Of a DNA stretch of 17,679 nt, positions 7,010-14,958 are shown one piece after another. The stretch's first letter is position 1. Each line of letters begins with the position of its first letter. Position numbers and translations under genes: made by a program. The notes under the pieces were generated by a model. That model did not search any database and was not told the DNA's origin. It was given only the letters and a program-made list of their open reading frames with translations. This DNA is from an uncultured Eubacteriales bacterium (GTDB lineage Bacteria > Bacillota > Clostridia > Peptostreptococcales > Anaerovoracaceae): assembly GCA_905206455.1 (NCBI GenBank), contig CAJLHL010000043.1:1-17679 (forward strand). Direction: 5' to 3'.

Positions 7010-7687
7010 ATGATGAGTATTATCGTAAAAGAACTTTCAAAGATTTACGGCAGCGGCGAAAATCAGGTGACGGCGCTGGACCGCGCCAGTATGGAAATCT
7101 GTGACCGGGATTTTATTTCGATTGTCGGCCCGTCGGGTTCCGGAAAGAGCACGCTGCTGCACTTGATCAGCGGTCTGGACCGGCCGACTTCCGGTACGGT
7201 GCTCTATGACGGAAAGGACATTCACAGCGGCAGCGACCGCGTTTTATCTGCATTTCGGCGGAGAAATATCGGTTTTATCTTTCAGCAGTTCAATCTGCTT
7301 CCCGTGCTGACCGCCAGAGAGAATATTATGATGCCGCTGCTTTTGGACCGCCGGCGTCCCGACGAGACCGATCTGAACCGAATCGCGGGACTGCTGGGCA
7401 TCGCCGGCCGCCTGGATCATCTGCCCGGAGAGCTGTCCGGAGGGCAGCAGCAGAGAGTTGCTGTCGCCCGGGCGCTGATCGCCGGACCGGATATCATTTT
7501 TGCCGATGAACCCACCGGAAACCTGGATACGAAGAGCGGAAACGAGGTGATGGAGCTGCTGGCGGGCATTCAGGAGAACATGAATAAGACGCTGATCGTC
7601 ATCACTCACGATCAGCGCGTCGCCCGGATGGCCAAAAGGCAGTTTTCCATCGTGGATGGGATTCTGACGGAGGTGACAGCTTCATGA
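7010..7687 (+). CDS. ABC transporter ATP-binding protein (MacB/LolD/FtsE type)
   Basis: A 225-residue ATPase with Walker A GPSGSGKST (40-48), a Q-loop at FQQFNLLP (91-98), signature LSGGQQQR (142-149), Walker B DIIFADE with catalytic Glu167 followed by PTGNLD, and the H-loop His200 (ITHD). This is the class that energises FtsX-type permeases, often for lipoprotein or antimicrobial-peptide handling rather than classical transport. Two ATGs in a row (7010, 7013) follow AAAAGGAG at 6997-7004; the second has the better spacing, so the true start may be one codon later. The stop overlaps the permease ATG by four bases, which implies translational coupling. Confidence 0.95.
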   Translation: MMSIIVKELSKIYGSGENQVTALDRASMEICDRDFISIVGPSGSGKSTLLHLISGLDRPTSGTVLYDGKDIHSGSDRVLSAFRRRNIGFIFQQFNLLPVLTARENIMMPLLLDRRRPDETDLNRIAGLLGIAGRLDHLPGELSGGQQQRVAVARALIAGPDIIFADEPTGNLDTKSGNEVMELLAGIQENMNKTLIVITHDQRVARMAKRQFSIVDGILTEVTAS

Positions 7688-10182
7688 GATCTTATCTGAT
7701 ACTGGCTCTTCGCTATCTTAAAAAACAGAGAGTTACATCGATTCTGATTCTCATCGCGGTGATTTTGTCTACCATGATGACCGCCGTTATCGGCCAGTCT
7801 GTAGGAATCCTGTCCGCCATGCGGCAGCAGCAGGCCGTGACCATCGGCGGCAGCCGTTATGCTTCTTTTGTTCAGATGAGCGAGGAGCAGGTGACTGCGA
7901 TTCGCAGCGATCCGCGAATTTCTTATGCGGGGATTTCTTCCGCGGCGGGTACGGTGGAAATCAATCGTGTCCTGAAGCTGGGACTGACCGAATATTTTGA
8001 CGGCAGTCTGGACGCTTATCCCGCGGTAAAACGGCTGAAAGAAGGCCGCCTGCCGGAGAAAGCGATGGAAATCGCGCTGCCGGAGGACGTTCTGAAATAT
8101 CTGGGATTTGACGGGAAGCCGGGAGACAGGATCACACTTTCTGTCTCCAAAGCGCTTCGTCATGGAATCGAGACCTCATCCTATGACTATACCGCGGACT
8201 TTACTCTCACCGGAATTTTAGAGAGCAATTATCTGGGATATGCTGCGGGAGCGGTTCAGGGCGTCGTGGGCGAAGGGACGTCGGAGACGGTTCTTCCGCC
8301 TTCTTACCGATATTTCAATGTGGATATCCGCACGTCGGATTCCGCCGGTTTTCAGGAGACGATGGACGACCTCACGGAAAAACTCGGCGTTTCCGATCTG
8401 GATACGGTGTATAATACCGTCTATCTGAGAGCGATGGGGATCAGATTCGATGAAGAGGCAGCCGATTCGCAGGATTCCGATCAGGGTTTTTCTTTTCTGA
8501 CAGCGGCGAGCGTTTTTACAGGAGCTCTAATTCTCTTTGCGGCGGGTCTGGTCATCTACAATATACTGAAGATCGCGGTCTCGGGACGATGCCGGCAGTA
8601 CGGCGTTCTCCGGGCGATCGGCGGGGAGAAGAGACAGCTGTATCGTATCGTCACGGCGGAAATTCTTCTTCTGTGCACTTTGGGAATCCCCGTGGGGCTG
8701 TTAACCGGACTGCTTTCCGCATCCGGAATTCTCTCCGCTGCCACAGGGCTGCTGTCTCCGGAAATCTTTCTGGTGCAGGACGCCGCAGAACTGAAGGAAC
8801 TGATTCGGACAAACAGTTCGGGGAAATGGATCTTTCTGCTGCTGAGCGCGGCGATCACACTGCTTTTCGCTTTTCTCGCCGCCGTTCCGGCAGCCCGCAG
8901 CGCGGCACAAGTTTCGCCGGTTACAGCGATGTCCGGCACCGGTGTCAGGATAAAGAGAAGAAATCGCCGCGTCAGAAAAATCCGCAGTTTTGAAGCATAC
9001 TATGCCCGTCTCAATCTGAGAAGAAACAGAGGGCGCACTGCGGTTACGATTTTATCTCTGGTGATGAGCATCACGGTATTTATCGCTCTTCAGGGGTTTG
9101 TGACTCTGCTGAACGCGGCGGGGACAGACGGCGGGCATCTGGGAGATTATTCTGTAGTCAATGAGGCGCAGGGCTTTTCCAGGGAAGATCTGAGCGTGCT
9201 GGCGGCAGATGAGAACGTCCGGGAAATTCCGGCAATGCAGTTTTCCCTTTACGAGCTCGACGATAAAATGAGTCCCCGGGGAATTTCTGCGGATCTGATC
9301 CTGCAGCCCGGAGAGACGTTTCAGCTCGTCGGATTGAATGAGTCTTATCTCGAGGGATTTTTCCGGGATCAGCTTTCCGACGAAGAAAAAGCTGCAGTTC
9401 TCAGCGGAGAAGGATGTGTGGTCAGAAATCCTCTGTCTGTTTCCGCCGGAGAGGAGAGACTGGCGGGTACATCTGTAAAGGCCGGAAGTACGATTACCGC
9501 AGAAGGAAAGCCGCTTCGCGTCATTAAAACGGTGGACGGATACGGAAGCTATCTGTCTGTGGGAAACGACGGGTTTGTCAACGGTGTTCAGGTGATCGTC
9601 AGCGACAGCGTCTATGAGGAAATTACGGGAAACAGCCGATATACGGAAATTCTTCCCATTCTGAAAGAAGATGCCGACCGGGATGCTTTCGGCCGCAGGC
9701 TCGAGGAGTTCTGTGAAAAGGCGGAGGGAACGGTGTGCGTGTCTTTTGAGGATACCGACCGTCAGATCGAGGAAAGTTTCGCTCAGATCAATCTGCTGGC
9801 CTGGGGGCTGATTCTCTTCGTGGGACTGATCGGCATATTAAATATCATTAATACGGTCAGTACGAATATCCATACGAGGAAGGCGGAAATCGGGATGCAG
9901 AGAGCCGTAGGAATGAGTACTTCCAGTCTGTACCGCACGTTTCTCTGGGAAGGGGCGTATTACGGAATCATTTCGTCGGTCATCGGAGCGACAGCCGGTT
10001 ATATCTGCACCGTTCTGATTGAGTCTGCCAAAACGGGATCTGCAGAGCTGCCCGGATTTGTTTTTCTTCCGACGGCACAGGCGGCGCTGTTGGCCACAGC
10101 AGCCTGTCTTCTCGCTACCTGCATACCCCTTCGGCAGGTATCCCGCATGTCTGCGGCAGAGATTGTGGGAAGTGTGGAATAA
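7684..10182 (+). CDS. Large FtsX-type ABC transporter permease
   Basis: An 832-residue membrane protein with eight likely helices: near 18-38, 275-295, 325-350, 382-404, 452-474, 704-726, 758-779 and 798-818. Two FtsX domains (about 270-410 and 700-825) flank two large extracytoplasmic regions (about 40-270 and 475-700). The motifs YGVLRAIGGEKRQLYRIV and EIGMQRAVGMSTSSL are the coupling helices of the two halves. It forms one complex with the ATPase whose gene it overlaps. With the two-component genes just upstream, the set resembles the sensor-plus-transporter modules that Firmicutes use against cell-envelope stress. It has two FtsX halves and eight helices, unlike the ten helices of BceB, so I do not call it BceB. 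The substrate is unknown. Confidence 0.92.
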   Translation: MRSYLILALRYLKKQRVTSILILIAVILSTMMTAVIGQSVGILSAMRQQQAVTIGGSRYASFVQMSEEQVTAIRSDPRISYAGISSAAGTVEINRVLKLGLTEYFDGSLDAYPAVKRLKEGRLPEKAMEIALPEDVLKYLGFDGKPGDRITLSVSKALRHGIETSSYDYTADFTLTGILESNYLGYAAGAVQGVVGEGTSETVLPPSYRYFNVDIRTSDSAGFQETMDDLTEKLGVSDLDTVYNTVYLRAMGIRFDEEAADSQDSDQGFSFLTAASVFTGALILFAAGLVIYNILKIAVSGRCRQYGVLRAIGGEKRQLYRIVTAEILLLCTLGIPVGLLTGLLSASGILSAATGLLSPEIFLVQDAAELKELIRTNSSGKWIFLLLSAAITLLFAFLAAVPAARSAAQVSPVTAMSGTGVRIKRRNRRVRKIRSFEAYYARLNLRRNRGRTAVTILSLVMSITVFIALQGFVTLLNAAGTDGGHLGDYSVVNEAQGFSREDLSVLAADENVREIPAMQFSLYELDDKMSPRGISADLILQPGETFQLVGLNESYLEGFFRDQLSDEEKAAVLSGEGCVVRNPLSVSAGEERLAGTSVKAGSTITAEGKPLRVIKTVDGYGSYLSVGNDGFVNGVQVIVSDSVYEEITGNSRYTEILPILKEDADRDAFGRRLEEFCEKAEGTVCVSFEDTDRQIEESFAQINLLAWGLILFVGLIGILNIINTVSTNIHTRKAEIGMQRAVGMSTSSLYRTFLWEGAYYGIISSVIGATAGYICTVLIESAKTGSAELPGFVFLPTAQAALLATAACLLATCIPLRQVSRMSAAEIVGSVE

Positions 10183-10215
10183 ACGGGAAACGGCGGTTGA
10201 AGGTCATTAGAATGT

Positions 10216-10268
10216 AAAAAACGTGTCCGGGGAGTGAAGCGGAGTTGCCGTTGCACTTGCCGGACACG
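10216..10268 (-). terminator. Terminator of the DHA2 transporter gene
   Basis: CGTGTCCGG (10222-10230) and CCGGACACG (10260-10268) are perfect inverted repeats, and shorter inner pairs (AGTG/CACT, CGG/CCG) extend the stem. On the minus strand the stem is followed by six Ts (A-run 10216-10221). It lies between converging genes; the plus-strand side has no T-run, so the permease transcript is less clearly stopped. Confidence 0.75.
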
Positions 10269-10274
10269 CTGACG

Positions 10275-11687
10275 TTAAGAGTCTTTTGCGGAAGTATTCT
10301 TTTTTTCTTTGACGCAGAAAACCGAAACGGCGAAAAGAACGGCGGAACCCAGAGACATCGCGGCGAAAGCCGTATCCACGCCGCGAATCTGGGCTCCGTC
10401 TCCCAGCTCGGCGGTAAAGCGCGCTGCACTGGTGGCCATGATGCCGACAAAGATCGCGGAGCCCGCCGCGCCTGCGGTAGTTCGCAGGGAGGTCAGAAGA
10501 GCCGTGCCGTGAGCGGTAAGACTGTCATCGATACCGTCGATTCCCCAGGTGACCAGCGGCATCAGAAGACAGCCGATGGCAATGCATCTTACGGTATTTA
10601 GAGCTGCGGCGATCCAGATTGACGTTTCCATCGTGGTGAATATCATGCCGATATTGCTCAGAAGAAGGCAGAGCGCTCCCGCGACAAACAGTTTTTTCAT
10701 GCCGATTTTATCGTAGAGTTTGCCGGCAAAAGGACTGGTGAGCGCCATCGCGAGGGATCCGGGAAGGACGACCAGAGCGGACGTGGTGGCGGAATAGCCT
10801 CTGACCGACTGAACGTACAGCGGCATGAGGACGGAGGATCCCATCATGACCAGATAGAGGAGCATGCTGCCGATAACGCTGAGGGAAAACTGTTTTTTTC
10901 TCAATATTCGCAGCTCTAAAAAAGGTTTTCTGTGGCGCAGCTGACGCAGGGTAAAGATCACGGCGGTCAGCAGACCGACGAGCAGAGGAAGAAATGCAGA
11001 AGGTTCTGTTATTCCATAACTGCTGACGTTTCCGAGGCCGAGAGTGATGCCTCCGAAAGCGAAAATACTGAGAAAGAATGAGAAGAAGTCGAACTTCTTT
11101 TTTGACGTTTCCAGTACGTCGCTGAAGAGAAAAACTGCCAGGACGAAAGCGGCGCCCATGATGACGGCGGACAGCAGAAAGATAATTCTCCAGCTGAAGA
11201 AATCCACCAGAAAGCCTGCCAGAGACGGAGCGATGACCGGCGCCGCGCCGATGGAAAGACCGTACCATCCCATAGCGGTGCCGCGCTGCTCGGCGGGATA
11301 AATCGAAAGAATGATCACCTGCGTCATGGAGGTCAGCAGACCTCCGCTCAGAGCCTGCAGGATTCTGCCTGACATCATCACAGCAAAACCGGTCGACAGC
11401 ATACAGATGATCAGTCCCAGAATAAAGACTGCCGCACCGGTAAGATACAGTTTTTTTGTGGAAAATCTCGTGATGAGAAAAGCGGTCAGAGGCATCATGA
11501 TTCCCATGGCGAGCGAATAGCCGCTGGTCAGCCACTGCCCGGTGGACACGCTGACGCCGAAGTCCTCGATGATCGGAGGGAGCGCTGTAGTCAGCGCGGT
11601 GGAAAGCAGCGCCGATGCGATGCAGTTTACGAGAAGATTCATAAAAATGAGTCGTCTTTTTGAATCGGTCATATGTTTTTCGTTCAT
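10275..11687 (-). CDS. MFS drug exporter, DHA2 family (14 membrane helices)
   Basis: A 470-residue major facilitator with 14 hydrophobic segments, the DHA2 (LmrB/EmrB/QacA) layout. The signature GRILQALSGGLLTSMTQVII lies in helix 4 and GWYGLSIGAAPVIAPSLAGFLVD is the antiporter motif in helix 5. Family members export drugs or amphipathic compounds in exchange for protons; the substrate here is unknown. The frame is open to an ATG at 11723, but that ATG sits directly on the apparent -10 and has no ribosome binding site. I chose ATG 11687 with AAAGGA (11702-11707) upstream; the 14-base spacing is long. The gene lies downstream of the ligase gene on the same strand, with an inverted repeat between them. 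Confidence 0.88.
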   Translation of the reverse strand: MNEKHMTDSKRRLIFMNLLVNCIASALLSTALTTALPPIIEDFGVSVSTGQWLTSGYSLAMGIMMPLTAFLITRFSTKKLYLTGAAVFILGLIICMLSTGFAVMMSGRILQALSGGLLTSMTQVIILSIYPAEQRGTAMGWYGLSIGAAPVIAPSLAGFLVDFFSWRIIFLLSAVIMGAAFVLAVFLFSDVLETSKKKFDFFSFFLSIFAFGGITLGLGNVSSYGITEPSAFLPLLVGLLTAVIFTLRQLRHRKPFLELRILRKKQFSLSVIGSMLLYLVMMGSSVLMPLYVQSVRGYSATTSALVVLPGSLAMALTSPFAGKLYDKIGMKKLFVAGALCLLLSNIGMIFTTMETSIWIAAALNTVRCIAIGCLLMPLVTWGIDGIDDSLTAHGTALLTSLRTTAGAAGSAIFVGIMATSAARFTAELGDGAQIRGVDTAFAAMSLGSAVLFAVSVFCVKEKKNTSAKDS

Positions 11688-11731
11688 AATTTTACTGCGG
11701 ATCCTTTCTATATTTTTTCTCATAAAATATA

Positions 11732-11777
11732 ATTATATCAGAAAGAGGAGGTATCCGGCTATATCGAATACCTCCTC
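11732..11777 (-). promoter_or_regulatory. -10 box and 10-bp inverted repeat upstream of the DHA2 gene
   Basis: On the minus strand a perfect TATAAT (plus-strand 11732-11737) lies about 45 bases before the transporter start. GAGGAGGTAT (11745-11754) and ATACCTCCTC (11768-11777), a perfect 10-bp inverted repeat with a 13-base spacer, covers the -35 area, where no TTGACA-like hexamer is seen. It may be an operator for the exporter, or the terminator of the ligase gene that ends at 11843; the T-run after it on the minus strand is short (TTTCT). Confidence 0.5.
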
Positions 11778-11842
11778 ATATTTTATTTATATTTTCTTTC
11801 TACATATATGTTCGGATGAAGCGCTGCTAAGTTCAGATTCTT

Positions 11843-13594
11843 TTAAGACTCAATATTATCTTTTCGGATGATTTTTTTTGTCGTCGTACGGACGAAATCC
11901 TCTTTGCGGATGACGATGCTGCGGATTCGTTTGTAACTGGACATCGTCTCATTGATGTCGCCGATAATATTTTTCATGAGTTTCTGAAGCTCTTCCGGCG
12001 TCGGCTCTTTTCCAAGCTTACTTATGATATTTTCCATATTTGGAATAATTTGGACCGCTACGATATCGCTGCCGTCTTTTTGCGCCGCATAGACCATACA
12101 ATCGCTGATGAAAGGATGGTTGTTGACGATAATTTCGATTTCTTCCGGATAGATATTTTCTCCGTTTTTCGTGACGATGACATTCTTCTTTCTGCCGGTG
12201 AGATAGAGCCATCCGTCCGGATCGAGAAAACCGAGGTCGCCTGTGTTGAACCAGTCGCCGTCCATGACCGCAGCCGTAGCTTCCGGCATTTTGTAATAGC
12301 CGAGCATGACGTTGGGGCCGCGGAAATAGACTTCGCCGATGCCGTCGGCATTCTGGCCGACGATCTTTAATTCTCCTGTGATATTGCACAGGCCGGTGGA
12401 CCCCGCTTTTTTGTAACGGTCCTTGGAAAGACGCGGGGTAGCGGCGATGAGCGGCGACGTTTCCGTGAGCCCGTAAGCCTGGAGAACGGTGATTCCGAAA
12501 TCTTCAAAACCTCTTACGATCGCCGGGGAGATAGCGGAAGCGGCGCTTACGATTGTATTCAGTCTGCCTCCTAATTTTCCGGTGACAGCTTTAAAGAGAA
12601 ATCTGCCCGCGTCCAGGCCGATGGCTTTTGTCTTATTATTGACAGCGACTGCACGGCGGAGAAGTGTCTCTTTGCCTGTTTTTCTGGCTTCTTTCCATAT
12701 TCTGTCATAGATCATTTCCGCGATCAGCGGTACGATGACAAAGAAAGTCGGCTTTGCTTCGTTGAGATTGCTGACGATGTATTTCAGCCCTTCGAAAAAA
12801 GCGGTGCAGCCGCCGGCATACAGAAATGTCAGGTTGCATGTGCAGGCATAGGTATGATGTACCGGCAAAACGGAAAGGTTGCTGTCTTTCATCTGGATGC
12901 CGCTGGCACGGCAGACGTCCATGATATTGCTGGCGATATTGGCATGGCTCAGCATAACGCCTTTCGGTGTTCCTGTAGTGCCGGAGGTAAACAGAAGAAT
13001 GGACATCGCATCGGCGTCGATCGGCGCGTCGATATATTCCCTGCGGCCGCTTTCTATCAGTTTTTCTCCTTCTTCGACAAACTTTTTCCAGGAATAGACG
13101 CCTTCTTTTTCCTGGTAGATCAGGGGTTCGCCGAAATCGGTGCGGTCGCCGTAGAATTCCATTTCAATTTTATAGTTGACGCCTGTCAGGGCGTCTATTT
13201 TTTTCGCTTCATCAGATGTGTAGAAAATGGCGTCGCATTCCGCACGTTCGATAAGATTCTGGATCGCAGAGGATTCCAGTTCTTTGTCGATGGGGACGAT
13301 GACGCCTGTGCCGCAGATGACGGCGAGGTAGGAGACCATCCATTCGTAACATCCGGAACCGATGACGGCGATATTTTTGCCGGAAAGGCCCATATCCATG
13401 AGTTTTGTACCCAGCGCGTCGATATCATTTTTCAGCATTCGGTAGGACAGCTGCAGATATTCCCCGCCTCTGTATTTCTTCACGAGAAAAGCGGTGCGGT
13501 CTGCGAACAGGCTGCAGCTTTCATTGATCATCTGTTTGAGGTCGCGAATTTCGCGGAGATTGGAATAAAATAAAGTATCGTTGTTTTTGCTCAT
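11843..13594 (-). CDS. AMP-forming acyl-CoA synthetase-like ligase
   Basis: A 583-residue member of the acyl-adenylate (ANL) superfamily, probably activating a fatty or other carboxylic acid as acyl-AMP and then as CoA or ACP thioester. Motifs in order: P-loop FTSGTTGTPKGVMLSH (202-217), LPVHHTYA (243-250), YGLTETSP (374-381), TGD with Asp453, the hinge GRKKN (Arg468), NGENIYPEEIE, and the C-terminal lysine in TTTKKIIR (573-574). It is near the length of long-chain acyl-CoA synthetases. ATG 13594 has a GGAGTG site eight or so bases upstream. Two palindromes sit over its promoter, so it is likely repressed by a dimeric regulator. The substrate cannot be read from sequence. Confidence 0.9.
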   Translation of the reverse strand: MSKNNDTLFYSNLREIRDLKQMINESCSLFADRTAFLVKKYRGGEYLQLSYRMLKNDIDALGTKLMDMGLSGKNIAVIGSGCYEWMVSYLAVICGTGVIVPIDKELESSAIQNLIERAECDAIFYTSDEAKKIDALTGVNYKIEMEFYGDRTDFGEPLIYQEKEGVYSWKKFVEEGEKLIESGRREYIDAPIDADAMSILLFTSGTTGTPKGVMLSHANIASNIMDVCRASGIQMKDSNLSVLPVHHTYACTCNLTFLYAGGCTAFFEGLKYIVSNLNEAKPTFFVIVPLIAEMIYDRIWKEARKTGKETLLRRAVAVNNKTKAIGLDAGRFLFKAVTGKLGGRLNTIVSAASAISPAIVRGFEDFGITVLQAYGLTETSPLIAATPRLSKDRYKKAGSTGLCNITGELKIVGQNADGIGEVYFRGPNVMLGYYKMPEATAAVMDGDWFNTGDLGFLDPDGWLYLTGRKKNVIVTKNGENIYPEEIEIIVNNHPFISDCMVYAAQKDGSDIVAVQIIPNMENIISKLGKEPTPEELQKLMKNIIGDINETMSSYKRIRSIVIRKEDFVRTTTKKIIRKDNIES

Positions 13595-13715
13595 CGTTTC
13601 ACTCCATGTATCGATCCTGTAAAGGAATTATTTTTATTTATCATTTTTTATCTGAATCTTATGCTGAGCGCAGAACTCTGCCGTCGCTGACACCCGTCAG
13701 CCGCAGGGTGCAGAC

Positions 13716-13761
13716 ATTATATCACATTTAGTTTTATGATAAAACTGTTTTATGATAAAAC
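13716..13761 (-). promoter_or_regulatory. Promoter with two tandem palindromic operators for the ligase gene
   Basis: On the minus strand a TATAAT (plus 13716-13721) is the -10. Just upstream the 15-bp palindrome GTTTTATGATAAAAC occurs twice, at 13731-13745 and 13747-13761, 16 bp apart. Each copy is GTTTTAT-G-ATAAAAC, perfect around its central base. They cover the -35 position (a weak TTTTAT), as expected of a repressor site. Confidence 0.65.
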
Positions 13762-13975
13762 TATGTCTTTTTTCGAGAATTTATGTCGTTTGCTACTGTG
13801 TGAAGAATCGGAAAACGGCTCAGAGGGAAATCTTGCAGCGATAACGGGAATTCCTGCGGGGATTTCCGGAATGTGTTTTTTATCTGATACAAAAAACTGC
13901 GGAGCTGATTCGGAATATTTCTGTTATACTCAACAGAGATAACGGATCAGGATTGAAACGGAGGGAGGAATGCAA

Positions 13976-14410
13976 ATGGTACGAGAAGCGGAAGAGAGAG
14001 ATCTTGATAAGGTAGCGGAGCTGGCAGCGTTAATGTGGACGGGACATTCCGCAGGGGAATTGAGAAACGAGTTTTCTGAAATCCTTTTGAGAGGAAACGC
14101 CCGGTTCTTTTTGAAATACGAAGGGGATGTTTCAGCGGGGTTTGCCTATTGTCAGCTGAGATCTGATTATGTGGAGGGAACGAAGACAAGTCCGGTAGGT
14201 TATTTAGAGGGAATTTTTGTCAGAGAGAACTGTCGCGGCAGGGGATACGGGGCGGAGTTGTTGGCTGAATGTGAGAAATGGGCGAGAGCGAACGGCTGCA
14301 GAGAATTTGCCAGCGATTGCGAGATAGACAATCTCGACAGCTTGCGGTTTCATATGGCTATGAAGTTTTCGGAAGCGAACAGGATTATCTGTTTTTCAAA
14401 AAAGTTGTAG
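13976..14410 (+). CDS. GNAT acetyltransferase resembling aminoglycoside 6'-N-acetyltransferase AAC(6')
   Basis: A 144-residue GNAT enzyme, expected to move acetyl from acetyl-CoA to an amine. The acetyl-CoA loop is RGRGYG (87-92). The rest follows, from memory, the AAC(6')-Iy/Ic-like pattern: W-x-GH near residue 21, AGFAYCQLRSDYVEG (54-68), TSPVGYLEGIFV (71-82), EKWARANGCREFASD (100-114), and a C-terminal HMAMKF..ANRIICFSKKL. In that last motif the usual Gly before Phe is Lys130. Aminoglycoside modification is thus plausible but untested; many chromosomal relatives give no clear resistance. ATG 13976 is seven bases after GGAGG (13964-13968); ATG 13970 is too close. A TATACT at 13925-13930 may be the -10. 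Confidence 0.82.
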   Translation: MVREAEERDLDKVAELAALMWTGHSAGELRNEFSEILLRGNARFFLKYEGDVSAGFAYCQLRSDYVEGTKTSPVGYLEGIFVRENCRGRGYGAELLAECEKWARANGCREFASDCEIDNLDSLRFHMAMKFSEANRIICFSKKL

Positions 14411-14534
14411 TTTCTGTTAAGATAAGAGCGGATGTTCGAGGGAAAATGGCACGATTTTTGTCTCCGCATCAGATGGCTGTAAAGCTCCGTTTGAGTGCGA
14501 TAACTTTCGATGTCCGGGAAAATAAAATTAAATG

Positions 14535-14563
14535 TTGACAGTATAAAAAGTACATGGTAAAAT
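14535..14563 (+). promoter_or_regulatory. Promoter of tRNA-Thr
   Basis: A consensus TTGACA (14535-14540), exactly 17 bp, then TAAAAT (14558-14563). This places the transcript start about 30 bases before the mature tRNA. Confidence 0.85.
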
Positions 14564-14600
14564 TCTACTGTTCTTTACGAGCAATAGATTTATATCGCAT

Positions 14601-14676
14601 GCTTCCGTGGCTCAGTTGGTAGAGCAGCTCATTCGTAATGAGCAGGTCATCGGTTCGAGTCCGATCGGGAGCTCCA
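14601..14676 (+). tRNA. tRNA-Thr (anticodon CGU)
   Basis: A complete 76-base cloverleaf: acceptor GCTTCCG/CGGGAGC (one G-T pair), D-stem GCTC/GAGC, anticodon stem GCTCA/TGAGC, T-stem ATCGG/CCGAT with loop TTCGAGT, discriminator T and encoded CCA. The anticodon loop TTCGTAA puts CGT at 14634-14636, which reads ACG codons for threonine. It is a single tRNA with its own promoter and terminator. No integrated element is visible at its 3' end. Confidence 0.97.
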
Positions 14677-14681
14677 GAGGG

Positions 14682-14722
14682 AAAACGCCGAGATCATTGA
14701 TATCAATGGTCTCGGCGTTTTT
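14682..14722 (+). terminator. Terminator of tRNA-Thr
   Basis: The arms from 14682 and to 14721 form an almost perfect stem of about 19 bp, with core ACGCCGAGA/TCTCGGCGT and one T-G wobble, followed by Ts. Confidence 0.93.
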
Positions 14723-14877
14723 CTTTTCGTATTTTCACCGCACACCGTGTGGAACGGGGAAAGGATTTTCCGCTTTCTGTTCAAAAGGTCTGGGCGAGAC
14801 ACAGATCATTCGCATTTCTTTTAGCAGAGAGTGATCTCTGTAAGATGAGAAATGTATTTTTGATAATACTTCCAATA

Positions 14878-14911
14878 ACCTATTGACATAGTAGGTAAAT
14901 AGGCGCAAAAT
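14878..14911 (+). promoter_or_regulatory. metY-cysK promoter with inverted-repeat operator over the -35
   Basis: TTGACA (14883-14888), 17 bp, and CAAAAT (14906-14911) form a promoter. The -35 is embedded in ACCTATTGACATAGTAGGT (14878-14896), an ACCTA-N9-TAGGT inverted repeat. The left arm also pairs with a second right arm as CCTATT...AATAGG (14898-14903). Rrf2-family repressors such as the cysteine regulator CymR bind dyads of roughly this size near sulfur genes; assigning this site to such a protein is inference. Confidence 0.6.
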
Positions 14912-14958
14912 GACACCATCAGATTTGAGTACAACAGATGGAAAAGGAGGCGGATGCG

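Noticed and set aside
12854..13573. 239-codon open frame antisense to the AMP-forming ligase
   Set aside because: The opposite strand encodes a complete enzyme with all catalytic motifs; the antisense product is low-complexity in Phe and Asp.
13736..13942. 68-codon plus-strand open frame before the GNAT gene
   Set aside because: Begins inside the tandem palindrome, lacks a ribosome binding site and ends between candidate GNAT promoter elements; better explained as intergenic DNA.
14607..14834. 75-codon open frame across tRNA-Thr and its terminator
   Set aside because: Overlaps a complete tRNA gene; no ribosome binding site.
14825..14840. CAGAGA/TCTCTG 6-bp dyad before the metY promoter
   Set aside because: Short, with no T-run and no link to a promoter; too common to call.
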